A DNA stretch of 64,000 nucleotides from JAJPHU01 sp035553375. GTDB lineage: Bacteria > Planctomycetota > Planctomycetia > Gemmatales > Gemmataceae. The notes below the pieces were generated by a model. It did not search any database and was not told where the DNA came from. It saw only the letters and a list, made by a program, of their open reading frames with translations. Location: positions 1-64,000 of the forward strand of contig DATNCY010000320.1 in assembly GCA_035553375.1 (NCBI GenBank), read 5' to 3'. Shown here piece after piece: positions 50,431 through 58,633 of the stretch. Positions within the stretch are counted from its first letter, which is position 1, and every line of letters begins with the position of its first letter. Made by a program: the position numbers and the translations under genes.

Positions 50431-51771
50431 TCAACGGCCGTCCGCTTCCGACTCGCCCGCCCACAAATATCCGCGCACGGGGAGCAGGCACGCCAGGGCG
50501 AAGGCCGCGTAACACAACAGCACTCCATCGAGCGGCAAACGCGGTCCCGATAGAGCCTCGGCGTGGCTCAGCACATACGGCAACGGAATCCAGAACACGG
50601 CCAAGGACGCCGGCAACGCGCTCGAACGCCAGCCATACGTCCAGCGCCAGCCGAGCAACGCCAGCACCACCAAGCCCAGCAACGTGCTTTCGAGTACCAC
50701 CGGATACGACCACGCCAGCCAGGTCGGCATCGACTCTTCCGAACCCGCGCGGTCGGCCAATCGTCCCTCGATAAACCAACGCTCGCCGAAGACGAAATCC
50801 AGCCCGGCCCGCAGACGGCGGCGCACCGTTTCGACCGGATGATCGTGCATCTCCTGGCCGATCAACCCACTCAGGCGAGCGTAACGATCGGTGGAGCGAG
50901 GAATCTGGCTCAGTTCCTCGACCGGCGCATCGCGCATCGCTTGCTCGCTCACGGGGCCTCCGGTCGCGTGGGGATTGTTGCCGATCCACAGGTGATAGTA
51001 TGCGGAATCGACGATCGGAACCGGCTCACCGTAGAGTTGCCAGTTGCGAAACGTCCAGGGCGCCAGACCGTTGACAAAGCCGAGAAAAGCGAGCAGCGCA
51101 CACAACCAACCGCGTGTCAAACCGCGGCTGCGCCACAAAAACCACGCCAGAGCCACGAAGGCGAACGGCAAGAACGCCGCGCGCACCAGAGCCAACGCTG
51201 CCAGAGATAGACCGAACAACAGACTGGTCAAAGGTCCGCTTGTCTGGCTGGCGCGCAAACCAAGGAGCAGAGACAAGGCCAGAAGAAATGTCGCCGCCAC
51301 GCCATCGGCCAGCGCGGCCGTATCGAGTATCCAGAATGGATGCGCGGCGCAGAAAAGCCCCGTCAACGTAGCGACGGCCCGACTCCGAAACGCTCGGCGC
51401 GCGAACAGGAAATACAACCCGGCCGTGAGCGCACCCAGAGCGCACTGGAGCCAGCGCATCGTGCTGTCTCGCGCCGCCGGATCGACCACGCGAGCCACCG
51501 CCGACACCAGCCAGGGATAACCGGGCGCCACCTGCGCAGTCTCCTTCTCCTCCGTGGCGAAGGGAGCGCGACTGGCGAAACTTTGCTTGTCCTTGAGATT
51601 GCTGACGAGTTTTTCCAGTTCCGCCGGCGGCGTCTCCACGAGCAGCGGGCCGGCGTTACGAGCGTAATCGGCGCACGAGATCAGGTAGCCGGCGCGTGTT
51701 CCCGCCGCCAAGGCGACAATCGCGATCAGGAGCAGACCATCCACCAGCGTAAACCGCCGCATTTCCGTCAT
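50431..51771 (-). CDS. GT39/ArnT-like multi-pass membrane protein
   Basis: A 446-residue protein from the ATG at 51771, which has GGAGGAGACAGTC upstream. It has about 9-10 hydrophobic segments; the first cytoplasm-to-membrane helix is LVDGLLLIAIVALAAGTRAGYLI. An early APGYPWLVSAVARVV resembles the periplasmic loop of GT-C mannosyltransferases (PMT/ArnT). Later come RNWQLYGEPVPIVDSAYYHLWIGNNPHATGG and a repeated FWIPLPYVLSHAE. This pattern is common in planctomycete glycosyltransferase family 39-like proteins that use polyprenyl-phosphate sugar donors. Catalytic acidic residues cannot be assigned with confidence. It is located behind the CBS gene on the opposite strand. Confidence 0.78.
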   Translation of the reverse strand: MTEMRRFTLVDGLLLIAIVALAAGTRAGYLISCADYARNAGPLLVETPPAELEKLVSNLKDKQSFASRAPFATEEKETAQVAPGYPWLVSAVARVVDPAARDSTMRWLQCALGALTAGLYFLFARRAFRSRAVATLTGLFCAAHPFWILDTAALADGVAATFLLALSLLLGLRASQTSGPLTSLLFGLSLAALALVRAAFLPFAFVALAWFLWRSRGLTRGWLCALLAFLGFVNGLAPWTFRNWQLYGEPVPIVDSAYYHLWIGNNPHATGGPVSEQAMRDAPVEELSQIPRSTDRYARLSGLIGQEMHDHPVETVRRRLRAGLDFVFGERWFIEGRLADRAGSEESMPTWLAWSYPVVLESTLLGLVVLALLGWRWTYGWRSSALPASLAVFWIPLPYVLSHAEALSGPRLPLDGVLLCYAAFALACLLPVRGYLWAGESEADGR

Positions 51772-51850
51772 GACTGTCTCCTCCGCAGCCGATCGTCTAA
51801 ACCGCTTGCCTCGGTGCGAGTTATGATAGGAGATCACGCGGCGGATAAGC

Positions 51851-51912
51851 AACCAGCACGGAGCGCCGGCGGTGGGTATCTTGCAACCCGTCGCTGGCGT
51901 TCCGAGCTGGTT
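51851..51912. repeat. Diverged family A-variant palindrome
   Basis: AACCAGCACGGAGCGCCGGCG pairs with CGCTGGCGTTCCGAGCTGGTT with three mismatches. It is located in the divergent gap between the GT39-like and CBS genes and shares GAGCGCCGGCG with the copy inside the ETF-QO-like gene. Confidence 0.7.
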
Positions 51913-52039
51913 GGCACGAGCATTGCTAACTTTTTTCTTGTGCCCCAAGAGGAGAGCATCCCAAAAAACAACTCGCCTCATCTCACCGCGAAGGAAGGAG
52001 TGACTCTGGCCTGTCACTCTCATCCAGGAGGAGTTATCC

Positions 52040-52585
52040 GTGCCTGTAAATACCAATGAATGGCAGAAGACCCATCCCTGGGAGCCATCTCCCACCTCGC
52101 ATCCCCAGCCGGTACCACTGGTCACGCCAGCGGACTTGTTCAATCCCATGCTGACCATCGCCGACGTGATGGCGCGCGACGCACCCACCTGCTCGCCCGA
52201 TACCTCGATCACCGAAGGCGTTCGCATCCTGCGCGATGCCGCCGCCTCGGCTGTCTTTGCCGTCACCGATGGCCGAGTCGTCGGCCTGCTGACCGACCGC
52301 GCCGTGGCCTTAGCCGTGGCGGAGCACGGCGAAAGTCACGGCCGGCTGACGGTGAAAGACCTGATGAACGTCGATGTGCCAACCGTTGCGGCGGATTCCC
52401 GGCTCGATGTGCTGCTGGACAAGTTCACCGATGCGGGCGTGGCGGTCATCGACTCGGATCGACGCATACAGGGCGTCGTCCGCTGGGCGGACCTTCTGGG
52501 ACATCTCTCGGAGCGTGCGCTCGGCCGATTAGTTACCAACCTGTTTCAACGCGGTCATTCGGAATCGAGCGAGGCGGCGCGGTAG
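52040..52585 (+). CDS. CBS-domain pair protein
   Basis: A 181-residue soluble protein of two CBS domains (about 37-95, IADVMARDAPTCSPDTSITEGVRIL, and 103-165, VKDLMNVDVPTVAADSRLDVLL). CBS pairs bind adenosine nucleotides and regulate partners. The start is GTG at 52040 after AGGAGGAGTTATCC, a strong RBS. The 35-residue leader is Pro-rich and unstructured. The cytochrome b561/Mo gene begins 42 bases downstream on the same strand, so the pair likely forms an operon and the CBS protein may modulate that enzyme, which is inference. Confidence 0.88.
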   Translation: MPVNTNEWQKTHPWEPSPTSHPQPVPLVTPADLFNPMLTIADVMARDAPTCSPDTSITEGVRILRDAAASAVFAVTDGRVVGLLTDRAVALAVAEHGESHGRLTVKDLMNVDVPTVAADSRLDVLLDKFTDAGVAVIDSDRRIQGVVRWADLLGHLSERALGRLVTNLFQRGHSESSEAAR

Positions 52586-52627
52586 CATTCCTCCGAAGGT
52601 CTGGAGAATGAGGAGCAATGAAAGACA

Positions 52628-54154
52628 ATGGACGAGCTTGGCTATCCCCTCGGCGTGCGGTTGACGCACTGGTTTAACCTTCTATTTGTCACCCTTCTCG
52701 TGCGCAGCGGGCTGGCAATCTTGTCGGCACATCCCAAGCTCTATTGGAACATCCACGCCTGGCCGGGCAGCGAGTGGCTGGATTTGCTGCGGAAGAAATT
52801 GCCCAACGATCGGATGTGGTGTTCCTCCGATGAGGAAGGCCATTGGCCCAGCTGGTTGGCCTTGCCGGGAAAAGAGAACCTCGGCCTCGGCCGCTACTGG
52901 CACTTCTTCAGCGCCCCCTGCTGGCTGATTGTCGGCATCCTCTATCTCCTCGTATTGTTCACGTCGCCACAATGGCAGCGGTTGGTGCCGACCTCCTGGG
53001 ATATTTTCCCTTGCGCCGGCCGAGCGATGCTCGAATACCTCAAGCTCGGGACACCGGAACCGGATGATCCACGCTTCTCGATTGGTCCTGGCTATCTGCC
53101 CTTCAACGCCCTGCAACAGCTCACCTATTTCGGCCTCATCTTCTTCCTGGTGCCCTTCCAGATTCTGACCGGCCTGGCACAGTCGCCTTCGCTGCTGGCC
53201 CGCTTTCCCTGGTATGGCCGACTGTTCGGCAACCGGCAGGCGGCGCGGAGCCTGCACTTCCTCGGCTTGGTGATGATTGGCATCTTTTTCGTGATCCACA
53301 TCATCATGGTCTTCTGGCACAACTTCGCCAAGGAGATGGACAAGATGATCTTGAACCAATCACACTCGGAAGGGAGTTGGCTGGGCGTGGGTCTTGGTGT
53401 GAGCATCGTCGTCGCCGTCGTGCTTTTTCATGTGGCGGCCACCTACTTCTCGGAAAAGAGGAAGCGGGGCGTTCACCTGGTTCTCTCCTCGATCGTCGCT
53501 CCGATCCGCAACTCGCTGCTGCATAACCTGAAGTCGGTTCAGGAATACACGGAAAAGGACATTTCGCCCTACTTCCGAACCAACGGCTATCCGCCGATCA
53601 CCGCTTACCCGCAGGCCAAGGGCGACGAGGACACCTACGAACACCTGCTGAGCAAGCAGTTCGCCGACTATCGGCTGGAGATCAAGGGCATGGTGGAGCA
53701 TCCGCAAAAGCTCTCGCTGGCGGATTTACGAGCCATGCCCAAGCAGGAACAGACGACGATGCACAACTGCATTCAGGGCTGGACTTCGGTTGGCCGTTGG
53801 GGCGGCGTGCGTCTGCGTGAAATCCTTCAGCGCTGCAAACTTTTGCCCGGCGCTCGTTTTGTGGTGTTCACTTCCTTTGCCATGCACGAGAAGAGCGGCA
53901 ACATCTATTATGAATGTGTCAACCTGGACATCGCCAACCATGTGCAAACGATTCTCGCCTACGAACTCAATGGTCAAGAATTGCCGATCCAGAACGGCGC
54001 TCCGTTGCGAGTCCGCTTCGAGACCAAGCTGGGCTTCAAGATGGTGAAGTTCCTGCGTTCGATCGAAATCGTCGAGGATTATCGCTCAATCGGCGACGGC
54101 ATGGGCGGCGTCCGCGAGGACGAACAGCAATACGACATGGGAGCGCAGATTTGA
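52628..54154 (+). CDS. Cytochrome b561-sulfite-oxidase-like molybdopterin fusion
   Basis: A 508-residue protein. The N-terminal 290 residues are a b561/formate-dehydrogenase-gamma-like membrane domain with histidines for b haems (RLTHWFNLLFV, GRYWHFFSAPCWLIV, ARSLHFLGLVMIGI, HIIMVFWHNF). The C-terminal 190 residues are a molybdopterin-binding domain of the sulfite oxidase family: KGMVEHPQKLSLADLRAMPKQ, the Mo-ligand cysteine in TMHNCIQGW, and LAYELNGQELPIQNGAPLRVR. The fusion would pass electrons between the quinone pool and a Mo site. Substrate is unknown. It follows the CBS gene by 42 bases. Confidence 0.88.
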   Translation: MDELGYPLGVRLTHWFNLLFVTLLVRSGLAILSAHPKLYWNIHAWPGSEWLDLLRKKLPNDRMWCSSDEEGHWPSWLALPGKENLGLGRYWHFFSAPCWLIVGILYLLVLFTSPQWQRLVPTSWDIFPCAGRAMLEYLKLGTPEPDDPRFSIGPGYLPFNALQQLTYFGLIFFLVPFQILTGLAQSPSLLARFPWYGRLFGNRQAARSLHFLGLVMIGIFFVIHIIMVFWHNFAKEMDKMILNQSHSEGSWLGVGLGVSIVVAVVLFHVAATYFSEKRKRGVHLVLSSIVAPIRNSLLHNLKSVQEYTEKDISPYFRTNGYPPITAYPQAKGDEDTYEHLLSKQFADYRLEIKGMVEHPQKLSLADLRAMPKQEQTTMHNCIQGWTSVGRWGGVRLREILQRCKLLPGARFVVFTSFAMHEKSGNIYYECVNLDIANHVQTILAYELNGQELPIQNGAPLRVRFETKLGFKMVKFLRSIEIVEDYRSIGDGMGGVREDEQQYDMGAQI

Positions 54155-54185
54155 GCAAGTCGTCTCGCCGGTCTGGGTTGGTGGG

Positions 54186-54202
54186 ACCGGCGTCTCGCCG
54201 GT
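54186..54202. repeat. Small palindrome ACCGGCG-TCT-CGCCGGT
   Basis: Seven-base stem with three-base loop, 31 bases after the cytochrome gene's stop codon. A second, partial GTCTCGCCGGTC precedes it at 54161. It may be another repeat family. Confidence 0.6.
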
Positions 54203-54323
54203 CGGCAAACCCTCGGACATCCCTTGTCAGGGTTAGCATGGCGGGCTATTCTATCCCATCGGTTGGCGAAGTGTACCAGCAAATCCAGTGATGTTAAAAA
54301 GGCGTTGAGCAGGAGGAAATCGC

Positions 54324-54734
54324 GTGGCCCGACGAATCTTGAATCGCAAGGATCTCCGCGCCGATTTTGAAGCGGCCGAGCGCCGCAAATCGGAAGACGA
54401 AGTTGAGGGCGACGAGGAAGAAACGGAAGACGACGAAGCAGCCTCGGCCGATTCCGACGACGAGGGCGACGAAGGAGACGAAGAGGAAGCCCCTAAAAAG
54501 AAAAAGAAGGTCGTCAAGGAAGCCAAGCCCAAGCGGACGCGCGCGGTCAAGCATGTGCGCATGAAGCTCGTTTGGGGTGTTTTCAACAACTCGAATCAGC
54601 GGGTGGCGACCTTCGAGTATCCCAAACGTAAGGAAGCCGAGGAACACGCGGCGAAACTGGGGGCCGCCAAAAATCCTCCGCAAGCGTTTTTCATCCAGCC
54701 CATCAAGGAGCCGATGGAAGACAAAAAGGAGTAG
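54324..54734 (+). CDS. Small acidic/basic protein with C-terminal conserved domain
   Basis: A 136-residue protein starting at GTG (54324) after AGCAGGAGGAAATC. Residues 15-55 form an Asp/Glu-rich region, followed by a Lys-rich patch (KKKKKVVKEAKPKRTR) and a compact C-terminal domain (LVWGVFNNSNQRVATFEYPKRKEAEEHAAKL). The last part resembles small planctomycete proteins with an acidic linker and an ordered domain, perhaps nucleic-acid-associated, but no named family is identified. It is convergent with the membrane gene at 54811, separated by a family A repeat. Confidence 0.72.
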   Translation: MARRILNRKDLRADFEAAERRKSEDEVEGDEEETEDDEAASADSDDEGDEGDEEEAPKKKKKVVKEAKPKRTRAVKHVRMKLVWGVFNNSNQRVATFEYPKRKEAEEHAAKLGAAKNPPQAFFIQPIKEPMEDKKE

Positions 54735-54750
54735 ATTTGTACGATCCTTA

Positions 54751-54805
54751 CCAGCCCGCAGCGCCAGCAAGGATAATTCAATCCCCTGCTGGCGCTGCGG
54801 GCTGG
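54751..54805. repeat. Family A palindromic repeat, convergent-gene copy
   Basis: Arms CCAGCCCGCAGCGCCAGCAA / CTGCTGGCGCTGCGGGCTGG across a 10-12-base loop, one position near the loop diverged. It sits between two convergent genes. Confidence 0.92.
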
Positions 54806-54810
54806 CAATC

Positions 54811-55668
54811 CTATCGATCCGGGATCGTGCGGACCATGTCTTCGATCTGCTGAACTTTTCGACCGACGAACAGGACATTGGCCATCTCGAAATGATGGGC
54901 CTGCGCGCCCGACGTTTTGACGATCAAATCGCCCGAACCCAGGCCGAGAACCCAGTGACGGAACAAATCGCTGCGTTGGCGCTCCAGCGAAAGGCCGACG
55001 GTCGAGTAAACCTTCTCGCCGCCGCCGACCTCGGTACACACTTTGAACTGACCCGGCGAAAAGACCATGTAAACCTGTTTGTCGAAGAGCAACACGGTGA
55101 ACAGCCAGAGGAGAAACAGGATACCGGAGATGAAGAAGTAACCGCCGGCGTTGATGCGGATGTCGAGATAGCTCAGGTGGCGCAGAATGTGTTCCCACCA
55201 ACCGGCCAGGGCGAAGATGATCGATAGGGCGATAACGACGAAGATCACCATGAACGACCACATGCCGCGCAGCGGCACGTTGGTGATGACGATGACCAGC
55301 AGCAAGACTGTGGCGAACAGCACGCCGAAGTTCTTGCCCTTGGCAATGTGCAAACGGAGGGGGTTCTCGGACAGTTTGTGATCGGGATGCTTGTCATCGG
55401 CGGCGGGCAAAACCAATACCTCCCGGTCTCGGTAGGTGGTTACCTTGCCTTCCTTCGTCGGGCCAATCACTTCGGCCCCGCGAACCACCTCTGTGTCTTT
55501 TGGCAGGATCGCCATTTTTGATCCCCACATGAGGGACAGAATGCCCAGCAGGAAGCCGACCGCCCAGACCGGCCACCAATAGAACAGGGTGGAATGGCTG
55601 ACGATGGTGATTTGGCGGTTGTTGGCCGCGGCGGCGGGCGGTGGAGTTTGCGGTTGCACGACGGACAT
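54811..55668 (-). CDS. Membrane protein conserved in planctomycetes, unknown function
   Basis: A 285-residue protein with a Pro/Ala-rich leader and four hydrophobic segments (about 28-48, 110-130, 138-158 and 175-195): TLFYWWPVWAVGFLLGILSL, FGVLFATVLLLVIVITNV, MVIFVVIALSIIFALAG and GYFFISGILFLLWLFTVLL. A small soluble segment (about 50-105) sits between the first two. The C-terminal 85 residues (YMVFSPGQFKVCTEVGGGEKVYSTVGL to VQQIEDMVRTIPDR) are cytoplasmic. No enzyme motif is visible. It might be a stress or shape-related membrane protein; that is a guess. Confidence 0.78.
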   Translation of the reverse strand: MSVVQPQTPPPAAAANNRQITIVSHSTLFYWWPVWAVGFLLGILSLMWGSKMAILPKDTEVVRGAEVIGPTKEGKVTTYRDREVLVLPAADDKHPDHKLSENPLRLHIAKGKNFGVLFATVLLLVIVITNVPLRGMWSFMVIFVVIALSIIFALAGWWEHILRHLSYLDIRINAGGYFFISGILFLLWLFTVLLFDKQVYMVFSPGQFKVCTEVGGGEKVYSTVGLSLERQRSDLFRHWVLGLGSGDLIVKTSGAQAHHFEMANVLFVGRKVQQIEDMVRTIPDR

Positions 55669-55843
55669 GGATGGTTCTCGCCTGAACGGTGCGTGGTTGA
55701 GTTACGCGACATTGCCTTTATACAATCATTCGCGGTTCGGCGATCAATCTTGACGAAAAACCGCCGGTATCAGGCCACAAGCTAAAGGTCAACGCCCGTG
55801 TTGTCAAGCACTTGTCGGCGAACGGGCGACTGGTAGAGGGTTC

Positions 55844-55896
55844 GCCAGCCCGCAGCGCCAGCAAGGGAATGTCCCTTGCTGGCGCTGCGGGCTGGC
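55844..55896. repeat. Family A palindromic repeat, near-perfect copy
   Basis: 25-base arms with core GCCAGCCCGCAGCGCC, three-base loop. It lies downstream of the cytochrome gene's stop (read on the minus strand) and upstream of the membrane gene at 54811. Confidence 0.95.
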
Positions 55897-55915
55897 AGGG
55901 TTTGTCCGCTCGTCC

Positions 55916-56428
55916 TTACTCTGGCGGTGCGGGGTCGGCGCGAGGGCCGATGCGCGTTGGCACCCGGAAAGCCTGATGGCAATTGTTGCACTTGATCGCC
56001 AGATCGCTCAAGGCGGTGCGGCTACGTTGCAAATCGTGGTTGGCCAACCGGCGGCTAAGGTCGGTCGCCGACGCGCGCAGGTCCATGGCGCGGCGCATCC
56101 ACATATCTCGACCGTCATTACGCGGCGGACGCAACAGCAGCAGATTGCCTGTCTCGGCGATCAACAGTGCCTGCCCGCGCGCGAACATCCAGGTATCGCC
56201 GTCTTGCGGGCCTTTGCCCTCCAGATGCTTTTCCAGAGCGCGATAATTGGGATGGGCCAATCCTTCCATGAGCAGCTTCGTCTCGGCCACGGCCTCGAAG
56301 CGCGGCACGAATTTGGCCTCGGGGTGAGGCAGTAACTCCGGGGCACGCCGAGTCTGCGCGGCCGCGGTCGTTAGCATGATTCCGCCCGATAACACGGCGA
56401 ATCCGCACAGTCCGCGAAGGTATCTCAT
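55916..56428 (-). CDS. Exported c-type cytochrome (c'-like)
   Basis: A 170-residue protein with a signal peptide (LRGLCGFAVLSGGIMLTTAAAQ) and a haem-binding CNNCH (147-151) near the C-terminus, the arrangement of four-helix cytochrome c' proteins. The body is Arg- and Ala-rich and mostly helical (KLLMEGLAHPNYRALEKHL, ATDLSRRLANHDL). Expected location is the periplasm. It is encoded 12 bases downstream of the Rieske gene on the same strand, so the two are almost certainly co-transcribed and may exchange electrons. Confidence 0.85.
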   Translation of the reverse strand: MRYLRGLCGFAVLSGGIMLTTAAAQTRRAPELLPHPEAKFVPRFEAVAETKLLMEGLAHPNYRALEKHLEGKGPQDGDTWMFARGQALLIAETGNLLLLRPPRNDGRDMWMRRAMDLRASATDLSRRLANHDLQRSRTALSDLAIKCNNCHQAFRVPTRIGPRADPAPPE

Positions 56429-56440
56429 CGGCTTCGCCCT

Positions 56441-56791
56441 TTATTTCTTGTTGCTCGTCCCTTCGCTCACCTGAATCTGCACCAGTTCGCCTTCCACCCG
56501 CACCGGATAGGAGTCGATCTTGATGCGTGGATTATCCGCCCATACACCGTCGCACAGCCGAAAACGCCAGGCGTGCCAGGGACAGGTGACAATGCCTTCC
56601 TCGACATAGCCGCCACTGAGCGAGGCACCCATGTGCGGGCAGGTATCATCGATGGCTTGATAGCCGCCCTGACTGTGGAAGACGGCGATGAGCCGGCCGC
56701 CGACCGTCACGGTTTTGCCCTCCCCCTCGGCCAACTCACCGATGCGGCAAACCGTCCGCCAGACGCCGTCTCCCTGTTGGCTCTCGCTCAT
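56441..56791 (-). CDS. Rieske [2Fe-2S] ferredoxin-like protein
   Basis: A 116-residue soluble protein from the ATG at 56791 (an upstream start at 56824 is possible). It has both Rieske motifs: C51/H53 in DTCPHMGASL and C70/H73 in TCPWHAWRF, giving a standard [2Fe-2S] site with two Cys and two His ligands. The size fits NirD-like and dioxygenase ferredoxins. It probably donates or accepts electrons in the cytoplasm. The partner is unknown; a c-type cytochrome gene follows immediately. Confidence 0.9.
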   Translation of the reverse strand: MSESQQGDGVWRTVCRIGELAEGEGKTVTVGGRLIAVFHSQGGYQAIDDTCPHMGASLSGGYVEEGIVTCPWHAWRFRLCDGVWADNPRIKIDSYPVRVEGELVQIQVSEGTSNKK

Positions 56792-57013
56792 ATGCACTTT
56801 CGCTCCGAACGGAAACACAGTCAAACTCCCGGAATCCCACGCGGGAGTCTTACCTTGATTCTACCGGATTTTCCGGGCGTGTGCATCGCGGGCCTGAGGG
56901 TAGCCGAATTGCCTCTCGCACCGCGAGGAAGAGTGGACTTTGCGGTGAATGCCGTCGAGCATTAGAATGCGCGAAGTGAGAACTCCGACGACGAACTATC
57001 ATTCTCCTTGCTT

Positions 57014-57071
57014 GCCAGCCCGCAGCGCCAGCAAGGGGGATGACTTCCCCTTGCTGGCGCTGCGGGCTGGC
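57014..57071. repeat. Family A palindromic repeat, perfect copy
   Basis: 25-base arms GCCAGCCCGCAGCGCC...GGGG and complement across eight bases. It lies between the divergent Rieske and CYTH genes, immediately in front of the CYTH start. Confidence 0.95.
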
Positions 57072-57099
57072 AGGTTTTGTCGCAATCGGGACTCCAATC

Positions 57100-57687
57100 A
57101 TGCTCGAAATGGAACAAAAATTCGCTCACGCCGACTTTGACGCCATCGAGCGCCGCCTGGCCGAATGGGGTGCGCGTCCGGGCGAAGAGCAAACCGAGGC
57201 CGATCACTATTTCAATGCCCCCGACCGCGACTTCGCGCGCACCGATGAGGCGTTCCGCCTGCGCCGCATCGGGGAAGCGAACTTCCTGACGTACAAAGGC
57301 CCCAAACGCGCGGGGAACGTGAAAGTCCGCACTGAACTGGAGATTCCTCTGCGCGACGGCGATGAGGCGGCCGAGCAGTTCATGCAGCTGTTGACGCACC
57401 TCGGCTATCGTCCGGTCGCCGTGGTCCGCAAACATCGCCGCATGCGTCATCTCCAGAAAGATGCCTTCGCCCTAACGGTGTGTCTGGACGAGGTTGACGA
57501 GTTGGGTCGATTCGCCGAGGTTGAGATTCTCGCCCCGGAAGAACAGGTGGATCAAGTGCGAACGGTGTTGACGGAAACCGCCGCCGCGCTGGGTCTGACC
57601 GATTTGGAGCCGCGTTCCTATCTCCATTTGTTGCTCGCCGCGCGCGGCACGCCCCAAGCCGCCGACATCCTGGAGAACGCGCCATGA
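57100..57687 (+). CDS. CYTH-domain protein (class IV adenylate cyclase type)
   Basis: A 195-residue protein of the CYTH fold (CyaB/thiamine triphosphatase). The N-terminal EMEQKF fits the ExExK signature, and HYFNAPDRDF, FRLRRIGEANFLTYKGPKR and VRTELEIPLRDG supply the conserved acidic and basic tunnel residues. ELGRFAEVEILAPEE carries a second acid pair. Members hydrolyse or cyclise triphosphates; the exact activity is not decided. The ATG at 57100 begins the ExExK strand. The stop codon overlaps the panC start by four bases. Confidence 0.88.
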   Translation: MLEMEQKFAHADFDAIERRLAEWGARPGEEQTEADHYFNAPDRDFARTDEAFRLRRIGEANFLTYKGPKRAGNVKVRTELEIPLRDGDEAAEQFMQLLTHLGYRPVAVVRKHRRMRHLQKDAFALTVCLDEVDELGRFAEVEILAPEEQVDQVRTVLTETAAALGLTDLEPRSYLHLLLAARGTPQAADILENAP

Positions 57688-58547
57688 AACCCAGCGTCGT
57701 GACGGACATCCCTCCGCTGCGCGAGGCCATCGCCGGCGCGCGCCATCGCGGTCTAACCGTCGGGCTGGTGCCGACGATGGGAGCGTTGCATCAAGGACAC
57801 CTTCGTCTCATCGAGACAGCGCGGGCCGAGACGAGGTTTGTCGTCGTGTCTATCTTTGTCAATCCAACACAGTTTGGGCCGAACGAGGACTTGCAGCGTT
57901 ATCCGCGTCCGCTGGAGCGCGATCTGGAACTGTGCGAGCAAGCGGGCGTCGATCTCGTCTTTCACCCGGAACCGGCTCTCCTGTATCCGCCCGGTTATCG
58001 TACCTTCGTCGAGGTGACAGGCTTACAAGAGGTGTTGTGCGGCGCGGCCCGTCCGGGGCACTTTCGCGGCGTCGCCACGATCGTCTTGAAGTTGTTCAAT
58101 CTGGTGCAGCCCGATTGCGCCTATTTCGGCCAGAAGGACGCCCAGCAAGCGCGCATCATTCAGCAGATGGTGCGCGATCTCAACGTGCCCGTCGCGGTGC
58201 GTGTCTGTCCTATCGTCCGCGAGGCGGATGGTCTGGCTCTCAGTTCGCGCAACCAGTATCTTGAAGCGGACGAGCGCCGCGAGGCGGTGGTCCTCCATTG
58301 CGCTCTTGTGGAAGCTCGGCGGCGGATCGAGGCGGGAGAGCGGGACGCCGCCGTGGTGCGTCAGGCGATGATGGAACGCATTGCATCCGCCACGGGTGCG
58401 GTACTCGATTATGCCGCTGTTGTGGACGCCGACAGTTTGCAACCCCTGGGCCGACTCGTGCCGGGATGTGCTATTCTGCTGGCTCTCGCCGTCAAGTTCG
58501 GCGGCACGCGCTTGATTGACAACCTCCCGATCCAGGTTCCGGTTTAG
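57684..58547 (+). CDS. panC: Pantothenate synthetase
   Basis: A 287-residue enzyme that condenses pantoate and beta-alanine with ATP to make pantothenate, precursor of coenzyme A. The family motifs are complete: PTMGALHQGHL (H36/H39 region, HxGH-like), VVSIFVNPTQFGPNEDL, FHPE...YPPGYRTFVEV, FGQKDAQQARII and the KMSKS-like GLALSSRNQYL. The length is standard. The ATG overlaps the CYTH stop codon (ATGA), an unusual partner for pan genes. Confidence 0.97.
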   Translation: MKPSVVTDIPPLREAIAGARHRGLTVGLVPTMGALHQGHLRLIETARAETRFVVVSIFVNPTQFGPNEDLQRYPRPLERDLELCEQAGVDLVFHPEPALLYPPGYRTFVEVTGLQEVLCGAARPGHFRGVATIVLKLFNLVQPDCAYFGQKDAQQARIIQQMVRDLNVPVAVRVCPIVREADGLALSSRNQYLEADERREAVVLHCALVEARRRIEAGERDAAVVRQAMMERIASATGAVLDYAAVVDADSLQPLGRLVPGCAILLALAVKFGGTRLIDNLPIQVPV

Positions 58548-58557
58548 ATAAAACTCT

Positions 58558-58615
58558 ACCAGCCCGAAGCGCAAGCAAGGGTATTTCTTTTCCCTTGCTT
58601 GCGCTTCGGGCTGGT
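58558..58615. repeat. Family A variant palindrome (AAGCGCAAGC form)
   Basis: The arm ACCAGCCCGAAGCGCAAGCA is mirrored by TGCTTGCGCTTCGGGCTGGT across 10-12 bases. Relative to the common version, both arms carry matching substitutions. It is located 18 bases before mgtE. Confidence 0.95.
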
Positions 58616-58633
58616 AGTCAAGGTAAAGCCTAC

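Noticed and set aside
53360..53707. Minus-strand frame overlapping the cytochrome fusion
   Set aside because: Antisense shadow of a strong coding region.
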